A stretch of DNA of 64,000 bases. Origin: Pseudomonas rhizosphaerae (GTDB lineage: Bacteria; Pseudomonadota; Gammaproteobacteria; Pseudomonadales; Pseudomonadaceae). The translations under genes and the position numbers were made by a program. The notes beneath the pieces are model-generated. The model was not told where the DNA came from. It searched no databases and saw nothing but the letters and a program-made list of their open reading frames with translations. The DNA lies in NCBI RefSeq assembly GCF_000761155.1, contig NZ_CP009533.1:3830001-3894000 (forward strand), read 5' to 3'. This document shows positions 1 to 9,079 of the stretch, piece by piece (within the stretch, counting starts at the first letter, position 1; every line of letters starts with the position of its first letter).

Positions 1-675
1 CCGGCACCCAGCGCGGTGCTCGAAGCGGGTGTCGCGTTGTTCAAGTCCGGGGAGATCTGGACGCATCTGGCCATCAGTGGCTGGCGCGCCGGCATCGGCT
101 TTGCCATCGGTGGCGGCATCGGCCTGGTGTTGGGGCTGATCAGCGGCCTGTCGCGCTGGGGCGAGCGGCTGCTCGACACTTCCGTGCAGATGATCCGCAA
201 CGTGCCGCACCTGGCGCTGATTCCGCTGGTGATCCTGTGGTTCGGCATCGACGAGTCGGCAAAGATCTTTCTGGTGGCTTTGGGCACGCTGTTCCCGATC
301 TACCTGAACACCTACCACGGCATCAAGAACGCCGACCCCGCATTGGTGGAAATGGCACGCAGCTATGGCCTGTCAGGGTTTCGCCTGTTCTGGCAAGTGA
401 TCCTGCCCGGGGCCTTGCCCTCCATTCTGGTTGGCGTGCGTTTCGCCCTGGGTCTGATGTGGCTGACGCTGATCGTCGCGGAAACCATTTCCGCCAGTTC
501 GGGTATCGGCTACCTGGCCATGAACGCGCGTGAATTCCTGCAGACCGATGTGGTGGTGCTGGCCATCGTGCTCTATGCGATTCTCGGCAAGCTGGCCGAT
601 CTCGCGGCACGGGGGCTGGAGCGAGTGTGGTTGCGCTGGCATCCGGCCTATCAAAGCAAGGGAGGTGCGGCATGA
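1..675 (+). CDS. ssuC: Sulfonate ABC transporter permease SsuC (5' partial)
   Basis: This is an inner-membrane permease of the SsuC/TauC/NitT family, which imports alkanesulfonates for use as sulfur sources. The reading frame is open from base 1, so the true start lies upstream; 224 residues are visible. Several hydrophobic segments can be seen. The cytoplasmic loop with the sequence [20 protein letters not shown] matches the EAA loop by which such permeases contact their ATPase. The stop overlaps the next start as ATGA, which indicates translational coupling with the ATPase gene. Sulfonate rather than taurine or nitrate specificity is inferred from similarity to SsuC as I remember it. The binding protein and monooxygenase genes would lie outside the window. 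Confidence 0.85.
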   Translation, partial: PAPSAVLEAGVALFKSGEIWTHLAISGWRAGIGFAIGGGIGLVLGLISGLSRWGERLLDTSVQMIRNVPHLALIPLVILWFGIDESAKIFLVALGTLFPIYLNTYHGIKNADPALVEMARSYGLSGFRLFWQVILPGALPSILVGVRFALGLMWLTLIVAETISASSGIGYLAMNAREFLQTDVVVLAIVLYAILGKLADLAARGLERVWLRWHPAYQSKGGAA

Positions 676-1484
676 CCGTTCTCAAGGAGCAGCCGCAGAA
701 CCTGCGGCGCGGGATTCCCCTGGCGGTCCGCCAGTTGCGCAAGACCTTCGGCGAGCGCGAGGTGCTGCGCGACATCGACCTGAACATTCCGGCCGGGCAG
801 TTCGTGGCCATCGTCGGCCGCAGTGGGTGCGGCAAAAGCACCCTGCTGCGCCTGCTGGCGGCCCTCGACCAGCCTACCAGTGGCCAGTTGCTGGCCGGCA
901 CGGGGCCGCTTAGCGATGCGCGCAACGATACTCGGCTGATGTTTCAGGAGGCCCGGTTGCTGCCGTGGAAGCGGGTCATCGACAACGTTGGCCTGGGGCT
1001 TTCCGGCAATTGGCGCGAGCAGGCCTTGCAGGCGCTGGAAGCGGTGGGGTTGGCCGAACGTGCCAATGAATGGCCGGCGGCGTTGTCGGGCGGGCAGAAG
1101 CAGCGTGTGGCCTTGGCGCGGGCATTGATCCACAAGCCGCGGCTGTTGCTGCTGGATGAGCCGTTGGGTGCGCTGGATGCACTGACGCGCATCGAAATGC
1201 AGCAGTTGATCGAGAGCTTGTGGCGCAAGCATGGCTTCACCGTGTTGCTGGTGACCCATGATGTGTCCGAAGCCGTGGCGATTGCCGATCGGGTGATTCT
1301 GATCGAGGAGGGGCGTATCGGTCTGGACCTGGCCGTCGAGCTGCCGCGGCCGCGGGCCCGTGGTTCACATCGCCTGGCGGCGCTGGAAACCGAGGTGCTC
1401 AACCGGGTGTTGGCGTTACCGGTCAATCCACCGGAGCCAGAGCCCCCATCGCCATTGCCGACCCAATTGCGCTGGGCGCGTTGA
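672..1484 (+). CDS. ssuB: Sulfonate ABC transporter ATPase SsuB
   Basis: This is the ATP-hydrolysing subunit that energises the SsuC permease. The 270-residue protein has a Walker A motif GRSGCGKST near residue 50, the ABC signature [15 protein letters not shown], Walker B LLLLDEP and the H-loop VTHD. I chose the ATG at 672 because it overlaps the SsuC stop by 4 bp; an in-frame start further upstream would lie inside ssuC. The C-terminus is proline-rich and poorly conserved, as is common in SsuB. In several pseudomonads ssuF follows, but here the operon ends at a cluster of REP-like repeats, so no ssuF is present next to it. Confidence 0.9.
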   Translation: MTVLKEQPQNLRRGIPLAVRQLRKTFGEREVLRDIDLNIPAGQFVAIVGRSGCGKSTLLRLLAALDQPTSGQLLAGTGPLSDARNDTRLMFQEARLLPWKRVIDNVGLGLSGNWREQALQALEAVGLAERANEWPAALSGGQKQRVALARALIHKPRLLLLDEPLGALDALTRIEMQQLIESLWRKHGFTVLLVTHDVSEAVAIADRVILIEEGRIGLDLAVELPRPRARGSHRLAALETEVLNRVLALPVNPPEPEPPSPLPTQLRWAR

Positions 1485-1486
1485 AC

Positions 1487-1720
1487 CGGACGCGGTACGT
1501 CAGGTAGTCCGCACGTACCGCCGACGCGGCTCGCGCCGCTGCTACAGGGACTGCATACCTAAACGATACGGTGGCACCCTGTAGCAGCGGCGTGAGCCGC
1601 GTCCGGGTGCGATGCGGTGTACCTGCCGCACCGCAGTCCAGAAGACACGGGGGACCCCTGTAGCAGCGGCGCGAGCCGCGTCCGAGGACGACGCGGTCTA
1701 CCTGCCGCACCGCAATCCAA
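1487..1720. repeat. REP-type repeat cluster, three units
   Basis: Three copies of a GC-rich element fill the gap between the convergent genes ssuB and spuI. The core (CCCTGTAGCAGCGGCGCGAG followed by CCGCGTC) lies inverted at 1523-1549 and direct at 1577-1604 and 1656-1682. Each core is followed by a less conserved tail of about 35 bp containing a CTACCTGCCGCACCGCA-like string, so the repeated unit is about 65 bp rather than the usual 30-35 bp. A further pair of the core occurs at 47671-47732. These look like Pseudomonas REP/BIME elements acting as terminators or mRNA stabilisers. Confidence 0.8.
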
Positions 1721-1736
1721 GCGCAACGCCTAGCCG

Positions 1737-3113
1737 TTATACGGTGTGCAAATACCAGTTGTATTCCAAATCCGAGATGGAATGCTCGAATTCTTCCAGC
1801 TCGCTTTCCTTGCAGGCCACGAAGATATCGATGTATTTCGGATCGATGTACTTGGCCAGCACCTCGCTGTCGTCCAGCAGGCGCAGGGCATCGCGCAGGT
1901 TGGTCGGCAGGCTCTGCTCGTTCTGCTCGTAGGAGTTGCCCGTCACCGGTTCGTTGGGCTCGACCTGGTTGGTCAGGCCATGGTGCACGCCGGCCAGCAC
2001 CGCAGCCATCAGCAGGTAGGGGTTGGCGTCGGCACCGGCCACTCGATGCTCAAGGCGCACCGCATCCGGTGTGCCAGTAGGCACGCGCAGGGCCACGGTA
2101 CGGTTGTCCAGGCCCCAGCATGGGGAGTTTGGCACGTAGAACTGAGCACCGAAGCGGCGGTACGAATTGACGTTCGGGCACAGGAACGCCATCGACGCGG
2201 GCAGGGTCTCGAGCACACCGCCGATCGCGTGACGCAATGCGGCGTTCTGCTCGGGATCCTCACTGGTGAAGATGTTCTTGCCGTCCTTGTCGAGGATCGA
2301 GATGTGCACGTGCAAACCGTTGCCCGCCTGGCCCGGGTAGGGCTTGGCCATGAACGTGGTGTCCATCTCATGGTCGTAGGCGATGTTCTTGATCAGACGC
2401 TTGAGCAGCACTGCATAGTCGCAAGCCTTCATGGCATCGGCGACGTGGTGCAGGTTGACCTCGAACTGCGCCGGCGCACTTTCCTTGACGATGGCGTCGG
2501 CTGGAATGCCTTGTTCCTTCGCCCCTTCGAGGATGTCCTGCAGGCAGTCCACGTACTCGTCCAGGTCGTCGATCAGATACACCTGGGTCGAATGCGGACG
2601 CTTGCCGGAGATCGGCGAGCGCGGTGGTTGTGGTCGACCGTTTACGTTCTCCTGGTCGATCAGGTAGAACTCCAGCTCGAAGGCAGCGCAGATGGTCAGG
2701 CCCATGGCGTCGAATTTCTCGACGACCTGGCGCAGCACCTCGCGCGGGTCGGCGAAGAACGGCTCGCCTTCGAGTTCGTGCATGGTCATCAGCAGTTGCG
2801 CGGTAGGGCGCTTCTGCCAAGGCTCGTTGCACAGGGTGTCGGGGATGGGATAGCAGATACGATCGGCGTCGCCGATGTCCAGGCCAAGGCCGGTGCTTTC
2901 CACGGTGGAACCGTTGATGTCCAGGGCAAACAGCGAGGCAGGCAGGTTGATGCCTTTCTCGTAAACCTTGTGGAGGCTGGTGCGTTCGATGCGCTTGCCG
3001 CGCACCACACCATTCATATCTGCAATCAGAAGGTCGACGTACAGAACCTCAGGATGTTCCTTAAGGAATGCGTTCGCTTCGTTAAGCTGAACGGCACGCG
3101 GGGGTACCGACAT
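1737..3113 (-). CDS. spuI: Gamma-glutamylpolyamine synthetase SpuI (glutamine synthetase family)
   Basis: This 458-residue member of the glutamine synthetase family is expected to ligate glutamate to putrescine or another polyamine using ATP, the first step of the gamma-glutamylation route of polyamine breakdown. The protein has the N-terminal beta-grasp region and a catalytic domain with recognisable elements: AFELEFYL (metal-binding glutamates), GNGLHVHIS and NRTVALRVPTG. It lies divergent from spuB-spuC and the spu transport genes, which supports a polyamine rather than an ammonia substrate. A tandem 15-bp repeat sits directly upstream of the start. The ATG at 3113 is preceded by AAGGTG. 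It could alternatively act on another amine such as diaminopropane. Confidence 0.88.
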   Translation of the reverse strand: MSVPPRAVQLNEANAFLKEHPEVLYVDLLIADMNGVVRGKRIERTSLHKVYEKGINLPASLFALDINGSTVESTGLGLDIGDADRICYPIPDTLCNEPWQKRPTAQLLMTMHELEGEPFFADPREVLRQVVEKFDAMGLTICAAFELEFYLIDQENVNGRPQPPRSPISGKRPHSTQVYLIDDLDEYVDCLQDILEGAKEQGIPADAIVKESAPAQFEVNLHHVADAMKACDYAVLLKRLIKNIAYDHEMDTTFMAKPYPGQAGNGLHVHISILDKDGKNIFTSEDPEQNAALRHAIGGVLETLPASMAFLCPNVNSYRRFGAQFYVPNSPCWGLDNRTVALRVPTGTPDAVRLEHRVAGADANPYLLMAAVLAGVHHGLTNQVEPNEPVTGNSYEQNEQSLPTNLRDALRLLDDSEVLAKYIDPKYIDIFVACKESELEEFEHSISDLEYNWYLHTV

Positions 3114-3127
3114 GATGCAACACCTTT

Positions 3128-3157
3128 GTTGTTAAAAATATCGTTGTTAAAAATATC
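3128..3157. promoter_or_regulatory. Tandem 15-bp repeat upstream of spuI
   Basis: The sequence GTTGTTAAAAATATC occurs twice in perfect tandem (3128-3142 and 3143-3157), 14 bp upstream of the spuI start codon. It is AT-rich in a GC-rich genome. It lies downstream of a minus-strand TTGACT at 3181-3186, so it would overlap the likely transcription start or 5' leader. That position suits a repressor operator, but the binding protein is unknown to me. Confidence 0.5.
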
Positions 3158-3407
3158 AATCATTGGGTTGAGCAGGTTTCAGTCAATCCGAAAGCCCACA
3201 TGAAGTCAAGCGAGCCCGGTTTTGCCCTGAAAGGGCGCTGTTGAGCCTTTTTTGCTGCATATCAGGGCGCGCGTGACCGGTAATCGCAGCACTTTGCAAC
3301 TGCCCTGAAAGTGCGCGATGAAGTTTGCAGGTCGCCAGTTGTGGAAAAAAATGAACAAGGCTAAGCTCATTTTCAACCCGTCATTTCAATAATACCGAGG
3401 GTGAAGC

Positions 3408-3605
3408 ATGGCACGCCTGCCATTATCTGTTATCAGTCACTGCAGCCACCGCTCGCCGGCGGCCAGAATAATTGACAGCCCACGGCGTTGCGTCTCTGTT
3501 TTTTTGCCCATCGTGTACTGCCTGCCGCCTGAAACCGCTACCCTGAGCCAGATGCTCCGGCCAGGTATCGAAAAGCCGGGCGGGCATCGTGGTGCCCTCG
3601 CATGA
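3408..3605 (+). pseudogene. Possible remnant of spuA (gamma-glutamyl-polyamine hydrolase)
   Basis: A 65-codon open frame begins MARLPLSVISHCSH. As I remember them, SpuA/PuuD-type class I glutamine amidotransferases of Pseudomonas begin with a pattern close to MSRLPLIGVTTCSR, which matches at about 7 of 14 positions without gaps. In P. aeruginosa spuA lies exactly here, between spuI and spuB. Nothing after about residue 15 resembles the family and no catalytic GxCRG motif is present, so if related it is only the eroded 5' end. It could equally be a chance frame or a leader peptide; the match is short and judged from memory. Confidence 0.25.
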
Positions 3606-3682
3606 ACGCTTTCCCAACGACGCCCACGCGTCACAAGTGCCCGGCTCGCCGCGAGCCAGGTTAATGGCCTCCTGAGGTATTT

Positions 3683-5041
3683 ATGAGTCCCAACCTCGAC
3701 CAGCTCACCGATTGGTTGAAAGATCACAAGATCACCGAAGTCGAATGCCTGATCGCCGACCTCACCGGCATCACCCGCGGCAAGATCTCTCCGACCAACA
3801 AGTTCATCGCCGAAAAGGGCATGCGCCTGCCGGAAAGTGTTCTATTGCAAACTGTGACCGGCGACTATGTAGAAGACGACATCTACTACGAGTTGCTCGA
3901 CCCCGCCGACATCGACATGATCTGCCGTCCCGACGAGAACGCGGTGTTTCTCGTTCCCTGGGCCATCGAACCTACGGCGCAGGTCATTCACGACACCTAC
4001 GACAAGCAGGGCAACCCCATCGAGCTGTCGCCGCGCAACGTGCTCAAGAAGGTCTTGAAGCTGTACGCGGACAAGGGCTGGCAGCCCATCGTGGCGCCGG
4101 AGATGGAGTTCTACCTGACCAAGCGCTGCGAAGACCCGGACTTTCCGCTGCAGCCGCCGATTGGCCGCTCCGGGCGTCCGGAAACCGGCCGGCAGTCGTT
4201 TTCCATCGAGGCGGCGAACGAGTTCGATCCGCTGTTCGAAGACGTCTACGACTGGTGCGAAGCACAGAACCTGGACCTCGACACGCTGATCCACGAAGAC
4301 GGCACGGCGCAGATGGAAATCAATTTCCGGCACGGCAATGCCCTGCACCTGGCCGACCAGATCCTGGTGTTCAAACGCACCATGCGCGAGGCCGCACTCA
4401 AGCACAACGTAGCCGCGACGTTCATGGCCAAGCCCATGACCGGCGAGCCGGGCAGTGCCATGCACTTGCACCAGAGCATCGTCGATTCGGCCACCGGCAA
4501 GAACATCTTCGCCAACGAAGATGGCTCCATGAGCCAGCTGTTCCTGCACCACGTCGGCGGCCTGCAGAAATTCATTCCCGAACTGCTGCCGCTGTTCGCC
4601 CCCAACGTCAATTCGTTCCGCCGCTTCCTGCCCGACACCTCGGCGCCGGTCAACGTCGAGTGGGGTGAGGAAAACCGCACCGTGGGCCTGCGCGTGCCCG
4701 ATGCCACGCCGCAGAACCGGCGGGTCGAGAACCGCCTGCCGGGCGCCGATGCCAACCCGTACCTGGCCATCGCAGCCAGCCTGCTGTGCGGCTACATCGG
4801 CATGGTCGAGGGCTTGAACCCGAGCGCGCCGGTCCAGGGCCGTGGCTACGAACGTCGCAATCTGCGCCTGCCGTTGACCATCGAAGATGCGCTGGAGCGC
4901 ATGGAAAACTGCAAGACGGTGGAGAAATACCTGGGCAAGAAATTCGTCGTCGGCTATGTCGCGGTCAAGCGCGCCGAACACGAGAACTTCAAGCGCGTGA
5001 TCAGCTCATGGGAACGTGAGTTCCTGCTGTTCGCGGTGTGA
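3683..5041 (+). CDS. spuB: Gamma-glutamylpolyamine synthetase SpuB (glutamine synthetase family)
   Basis: This is a second glutamine-synthetase-family ligase of 452 residues, a paralogue of SpuI and likely to gamma-glutamylate polyamines. Visible elements include APEMEFYL with the metal-binding glutamates, GSAMHLHQSI and NRTVGLRVPDATPQNRRVEN in the active-site region. The ATG at 3683 follows GAGG at good distance. spuC follows after 16 bp and the polyamine uptake genes follow that, so it heads an import-and-catabolism operon. Having two such ligases side by side suggests different preferred amines, which the sequence alone does not resolve. Confidence 0.88.
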   Translation: MSPNLDQLTDWLKDHKITEVECLIADLTGITRGKISPTNKFIAEKGMRLPESVLLQTVTGDYVEDDIYYELLDPADIDMICRPDENAVFLVPWAIEPTAQVIHDTYDKQGNPIELSPRNVLKKVLKLYADKGWQPIVAPEMEFYLTKRCEDPDFPLQPPIGRSGRPETGRQSFSIEAANEFDPLFEDVYDWCEAQNLDLDTLIHEDGTAQMEINFRHGNALHLADQILVFKRTMREAALKHNVAATFMAKPMTGEPGSAMHLHQSIVDSATGKNIFANEDGSMSQLFLHHVGGLQKFIPELLPLFAPNVNSFRRFLPDTSAPVNVEWGEENRTVGLRVPDATPQNRRVENRLPGADANPYLAIAASLLCGYIGMVEGLNPSAPVQGRGYERRNLRLPLTIEDALERMENCKTVEKYLGKKFVVGYVAVKRAEHENFKRVISSWEREFLLFAV

Positions 5042-5057
5042 GAAAAAGGAGTAACAG

Positions 5058-6422
5058 ATGAGCAACAACAACCCCCAGACCCAGCATTGGCAGGACTTGA
5101 GCAGCGCCCATCACCTGGCGCCTTTCAGCGATTACACGCAGCTCAAGAACAAGGGTCCGCGGATCATCACCAAGGCCGACGGCGTATACCTGTGGGACAG
5201 CGAAGGGCACAAGATCCTCGACGGCATGGCGGGCCTGTGGTGCGTGGCCATCGGCTACGGTCGCGAAGAGCTGGTGCAGGCCGCCAGCACGCAGATGCGC
5301 GAGCTGCCTTATTACAATCTGTTTTTCCAGACCGCCCACCCGCCTGCGCTGGAACTGGCCAAGGCCATTGCCGACCTGGCGCCGGCGGGCATGAACCATG
5401 TGTTCTTCACCGGTTCGGGCTCCGAAGGTAACGACACCGTGCTGCGCCTGGTGCGCCATTACTGGGCGCTCAAGGGCAAGCCCGAGAAGAAGGTCATCAT
5501 CAGCCGCGTCAATGGCTACCACGGCTCCACCGTGGCCGGTGCCAGCCTGGGCGGCATGTCGGGCATGCACGAGCAGGGCGACCTGCCGATTCCCGGCATT
5601 GTGCACATTGCTCAGCCGTACTGGTTTGGCGAGGGCGGCGACATGACCCCCGACGAGTTCGGTGTCTGGGCCGCCGAGGAGCTGGAAAAGAAGATCCTGG
5701 AAGTGGGCGAAGACAACGTCGCGGCGTTCATCGCCGAGCCGATCCAGGGCGCCGGCGGGGTGATCATTCCGCCCGAAAGCTACTGGCCGAAGGTCAAGGA
5801 AGTGCTGGCGCGCTACGACATCCTGTTCGTCGCCGATGAAGTGATCTGTGGCTTCGGCCGTACCGGCCACTGGTTCGGCAGCGACTACTACGACCTGGCG
5901 CCCGACCTGATGACCATCGCCAAGGGCCTCACCAGCGGCTACATCCCCATGGGTGGAGTGATCGTGCGCGACGAAGTCGTGCAGGTGATCAACCAGGGCG
6001 GCGACTTCAACCATGGCTTCACCTATTCCGGGCATCCGGTAGCGGCGGCAGTGGGGCTGGAAAACCTGCGTATCCTGCGCGACGAGCACATCGTCGATAA
6101 CGTTCGCACCGAGGCGGCACCGTATTTGCAAAAGCGTCTGCGGGAGCTGCAAGACCACCCGCTGGTGGGTGAGGTGCGCGGCCTGGGCATGCTCGGGGCA
6201 ATCGAACTGGTCAAGGACAAGGCTACCCGCAGGCGCCACGAAGGCCGTGGCGCCGGCATGATCTGTCGGCAGTTCTGTTTCGACAACGGGCTGATCATGC
6301 GCGCGGTCGGTGACACCATGATCATCGCTCCGCCGTTGGTCATCAGCCATGCCGAGATCGACGAACTGGTGAGCAAGGCACGCCTTTGCCTGGACCTGAC
6401 ACTCGAAGCGCTAGGTGGCTAA
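5058..6422 (+). CDS. spuC: Polyamine:pyruvate aminotransferase SpuC
   Basis: SpuC is a class III, PLP-dependent aminotransferase that moves the amino group of putrescine or related polyamines to pyruvate, giving 4-aminobutanal and alanine. The 454-residue length is typical. The PLP-binding lysine lies in [15 protein letters not shown] at about residue 289, preceded by the [11 protein letters not shown] block that holds the cofactor aspartate. The start follows AAGGAG at good spacing. A hairpin (6433-6449) and REP elements follow the stop, separating it from the binding-protein gene, so downstream expression may be adjusted there. Confidence 0.93.
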   Translation: MSNNNPQTQHWQDLSSAHHLAPFSDYTQLKNKGPRIITKADGVYLWDSEGHKILDGMAGLWCVAIGYGREELVQAASTQMRELPYYNLFFQTAHPPALELAKAIADLAPAGMNHVFFTGSGSEGNDTVLRLVRHYWALKGKPEKKVIISRVNGYHGSTVAGASLGGMSGMHEQGDLPIPGIVHIAQPYWFGEGGDMTPDEFGVWAAEELEKKILEVGEDNVAAFIAEPIQGAGGVIIPPESYWPKVKEVLARYDILFVADEVICGFGRTGHWFGSDYYDLAPDLMTIAKGLTSGYIPMGGVIVRDEVVQVINQGGDFNHGFTYSGHPVAAAVGLENLRILRDEHIVDNVRTEAAPYLQKRLRELQDHPLVGEVRGLGMLGAIELVKDKATRRRHEGRGAGMICRQFCFDNGLIMRAVGDTMIIAPPLVISHAEIDELVSKARLCLDLTLEALGG

Positions 6423-6432
6423 ATGCTAGGCT

Positions 6433-6449
6433 TGCTCCCGTCGGGAGCA
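6433..6449. terminator. Small hairpin after spuC
   Basis: TGCTCCC and GGGAGCA form a 7-bp stem with a 3-base loop, 10 bases after the spuC stop. There is no T-tract, so it is more likely an mRNA-processing or partial termination element than a full intrinsic terminator. Confidence 0.35.
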
Positions 6450-6476
6450 TCGGTACGCGAAATGCGGCGGGCTCCC

Positions 6477-6572
6477 GTGGGAGCGGTCATCGGCCGCGAA
6501 AGCCGCGACGCGGTATCAACGGATACCGCAGTGATTTCTTCGCGGCCGATGACCGCTCCTACGGATTCGCAA
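6477..6572. repeat. REP-type inverted repeat between spuC and spuD
   Basis: The arms GGGAGCGGTCATCGGCCGCG and CGCGGCCGATGACCGCTCCTA face each other across about 45 bases. The same family, with the GACCGCTCC/GGAGCGGTC core, occurs at 7752-7826 and 13115-13179. Here it lies inside a co-directional operon rather than at its end. Confidence 0.75.
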
Positions 6573-6635
6573 GGCCCGTCGTCTCGATCACTATTGGCAT
6601 CAGGTTAAGACCAAGAACATTTAGGAGCTCAACGC

Positions 6636-7733
6636 ATGAAGATATTTGGCAAGACCCTCCTCGCCGCAGCCCTGATGGGGGCGATGGCCAGTGCTGCACA
6701 GGCAGACGACAAGGTGCTGCATGTGTACAACTGGTCGGACTACATCGCACCGGACACGGTCAAGCAGTTCGAGGCGGAGTCGGGGATCAAGGTCGTCTAC
6801 GACGTATTCGACAGCAACGAAACCCTGGAAGCCAAGCTGTTGGCCGGCAAGTCCGGCTACGATGTCGTCGTGCCTTCCAACAACTTCCTGGCCAAGCAGA
6901 TCAAGGCCGGCGTTTACCAGGAACTGGATCGCTCCAAGCTGCCGAACTGGAAGAACCTCAACGAATCGCTGCTCAAGGCCGTGTCGGTGAGCGACCCGGA
7001 CAACAAGCACGCCTTCCCGTACATGTGGGGCTCGATCGGCATCGGCTTCAATGCCGACAAGGTCAAGGCAGCACTGGGCGCCGACGCGCCGACCAACAGC
7101 TGGGACCTGCTGTTCAAGCCGGAAAACGCCGCCAAGCTGAAGTCGTGCGGCATCAGCTTCCTCGATTCGCCAACCGAAATGCTGCCGATCGCCCTGCATT
7201 ACCTGGGCTACCCGACCGATTCGCAAGACAAGAAGCAGCTCGCCGAAGCCGAGGCGCTGTTCCTCAAGGTGCGTCCATCGATCGGTTACTTCCACTCGTC
7301 CAAGTACATCTCCGACCTGGCCAACGGCAACATCTGCGTGGCCGTGGGTTACTCGGGTGACATCTACCAGGCCAAGTCCCGCGCCGAAGAGGCCGGTGGC
7401 AAGGTCAAGGTCAGCTACAACATTCCCAAGGAAGGCGCTGGCAGCTTCTTCGACATGGTCGCCATTCCCAAGGATGCCGAAAACGTCGAAGGTGCCTACA
7501 AGTTCATGACCTTCCTGATGAAGCCGGAAGTCATGGCCGAGATCACTAACAGCGTGCAATTTCCCAACGGTAACCAGGCTGCAACGGCACTGGTGGATAA
7601 AGCCATCAGCGGCGACCCAGGCATCTATCCACCGGCCGATGTGCAAGCCAAGCTGTACGCCATCGCCGACCTGCCTGCGGCAACGCAGCGCATCATGACG
7701 CGCAGCTGGACCAAGATTAAGTCGGGCAAGTAA
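6636..7733 (+). CDS. spuD: Putrescine-binding periplasmic protein SpuD
   Basis: This PotF/SpuD-family protein captures polyamine in the periplasm and hands it to the SpuGH permease. The 365-residue precursor has a typical signal peptide ending ASAAQA near residue 23. The mature part opens [15 protein letters not shown], the usual PotF start. At about residue 271 it has Phe (SFFDMVAIP) where its neighbour SpuE has Trp; P. aeruginosa SpuD (putrescine) and SpuE (spermidine) differ at the equivalent position, which supports putrescine preference here. REP-like repeats lie on both sides. The ATG follows AGGAG. Confidence 0.9.
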   Translation: MKIFGKTLLAAALMGAMASAAQADDKVLHVYNWSDYIAPDTVKQFEAESGIKVVYDVFDSNETLEAKLLAGKSGYDVVVPSNNFLAKQIKAGVYQELDRSKLPNWKNLNESLLKAVSVSDPDNKHAFPYMWGSIGIGFNADKVKAALGADAPTNSWDLLFKPENAAKLKSCGISFLDSPTEMLPIALHYLGYPTDSQDKKQLAEAEALFLKVRPSIGYFHSSKYISDLANGNICVAVGYSGDIYQAKSRAEEAGGKVKVSYNIPKEGAGSFFDMVAIPKDAENVEGAYKFMTFLMKPEVMAEITNSVQFPNGNQAATALVDKAISGDPGIYPPADVQAKLYAIADLPAATQRIMTRSWTKIKSGK

Positions 7734-7751
7734 GTTTGCTTGAAGTGTCGT

Positions 7752-7826
7752 GTTGCGCCGTTCGCGGCCACCGACCGCTCCCACAGGGTATCTGTAGGAG
7801 CGGTCCGTGGCCGCGAAGGGCGCAAC
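7752..7826. repeat. REP-type inverted repeat between spuD and spuE
   Basis: This is a near-perfect palindrome running from GTTGCGCC(G)TTCGCGGCCAC to GTGGCCGCGAAGGGCGCAAC with GACCGCTCC/GGAGCGGTC inside. It belongs to the family of the copies at 6477-6572 and 13115-13179. A hairpin here could protect the spuD transcript 3' end and lower read-through into spuE. Confidence 0.75.
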
Positions 7827-7890
7827 TCGATCTCGGCCCAGGTGAATCAGCAATTGCGGCGTGCGCGCATGGGCTGTAAGTTGCGCGCCG

Positions 7891-7910
7891 GTTTGTCTTA
7901 TAGAACAAAC
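7891..7910. promoter_or_regulatory. Inverted repeat just upstream of spuE
   Basis: GTTTGT and ACAAAC flank 8 bases (CTTATAGA), ending 5 bases before the spuE Shine-Dalgarno sequence. The spacer contains TATAGA, which resembles a -10 hexamer, with CTGTAA 18 bp upstream as a weak -35. It could be an operator over an internal spuE promoter, or an RNA hairpin affecting translation. Confidence 0.35.
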
Positions 7911-7916
7911 GCTTGA

Positions 7917-9023
<1,107 letters not shown>

Positions 9024-9029
9024 ATACTC

Positions 9030-9055
9030 GGGGCGGCCCGATCCAGAGCCGCCCC
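9030..9055 (+). promoter_or_regulatory. GC-rich intercistronic hairpin between spuE and spuF
   Basis: GGGGCGGC and GCCGCCCC form an 8-bp stem around a 10-base loop, 6 bases after the spuE stop and about 25 bases before spuF. There is no T-tract. Such hairpins after binding-protein genes commonly stabilise the upstream message, so that binding protein outnumbers membrane components. Confidence 0.5.
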
Positions 9056-9079
9056 CACTCATGTTTGGGAGTTTCGTGA

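Larger units (their letters stand above)
3114..3682. other. Divergent spuI-spuB intergenic region
   Basis: This 569-bp gap separates divergent spuI and spuB. It holds a perfect tandem 15-bp repeat (3128-3157), a TTGACT hexamer on the minus strand (3181-3186) that could be a -35 for spuI, and a short open frame (3408-3605) discussed as a possible spuA remnant. Near spuB there are two small GC-rich hairpins, GACGC/GCGTC at 3619-3632 and GGCTCG/CGAGCC at 3643-3657, and then the spuB ribosome-binding site. I found no convincing sigma-70 or sigma-54 promoter for spuB by eye. Confidence 0.5.

Noticed and set aside
1746..3203. 485-codon open frame on the plus strand opposite spuI
   Set aside because: It mirrors the GC-biased third positions of spuI, has no family motifs, and spuI itself is a full, recognisable enzyme.
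3407..3424. TGGCACG followed by CCATTA, resembling a sigma-54 -24/-12 promoter
   Set aside because: The -12 half lacks TTGC at the right spacing, so it does not meet the consensus.
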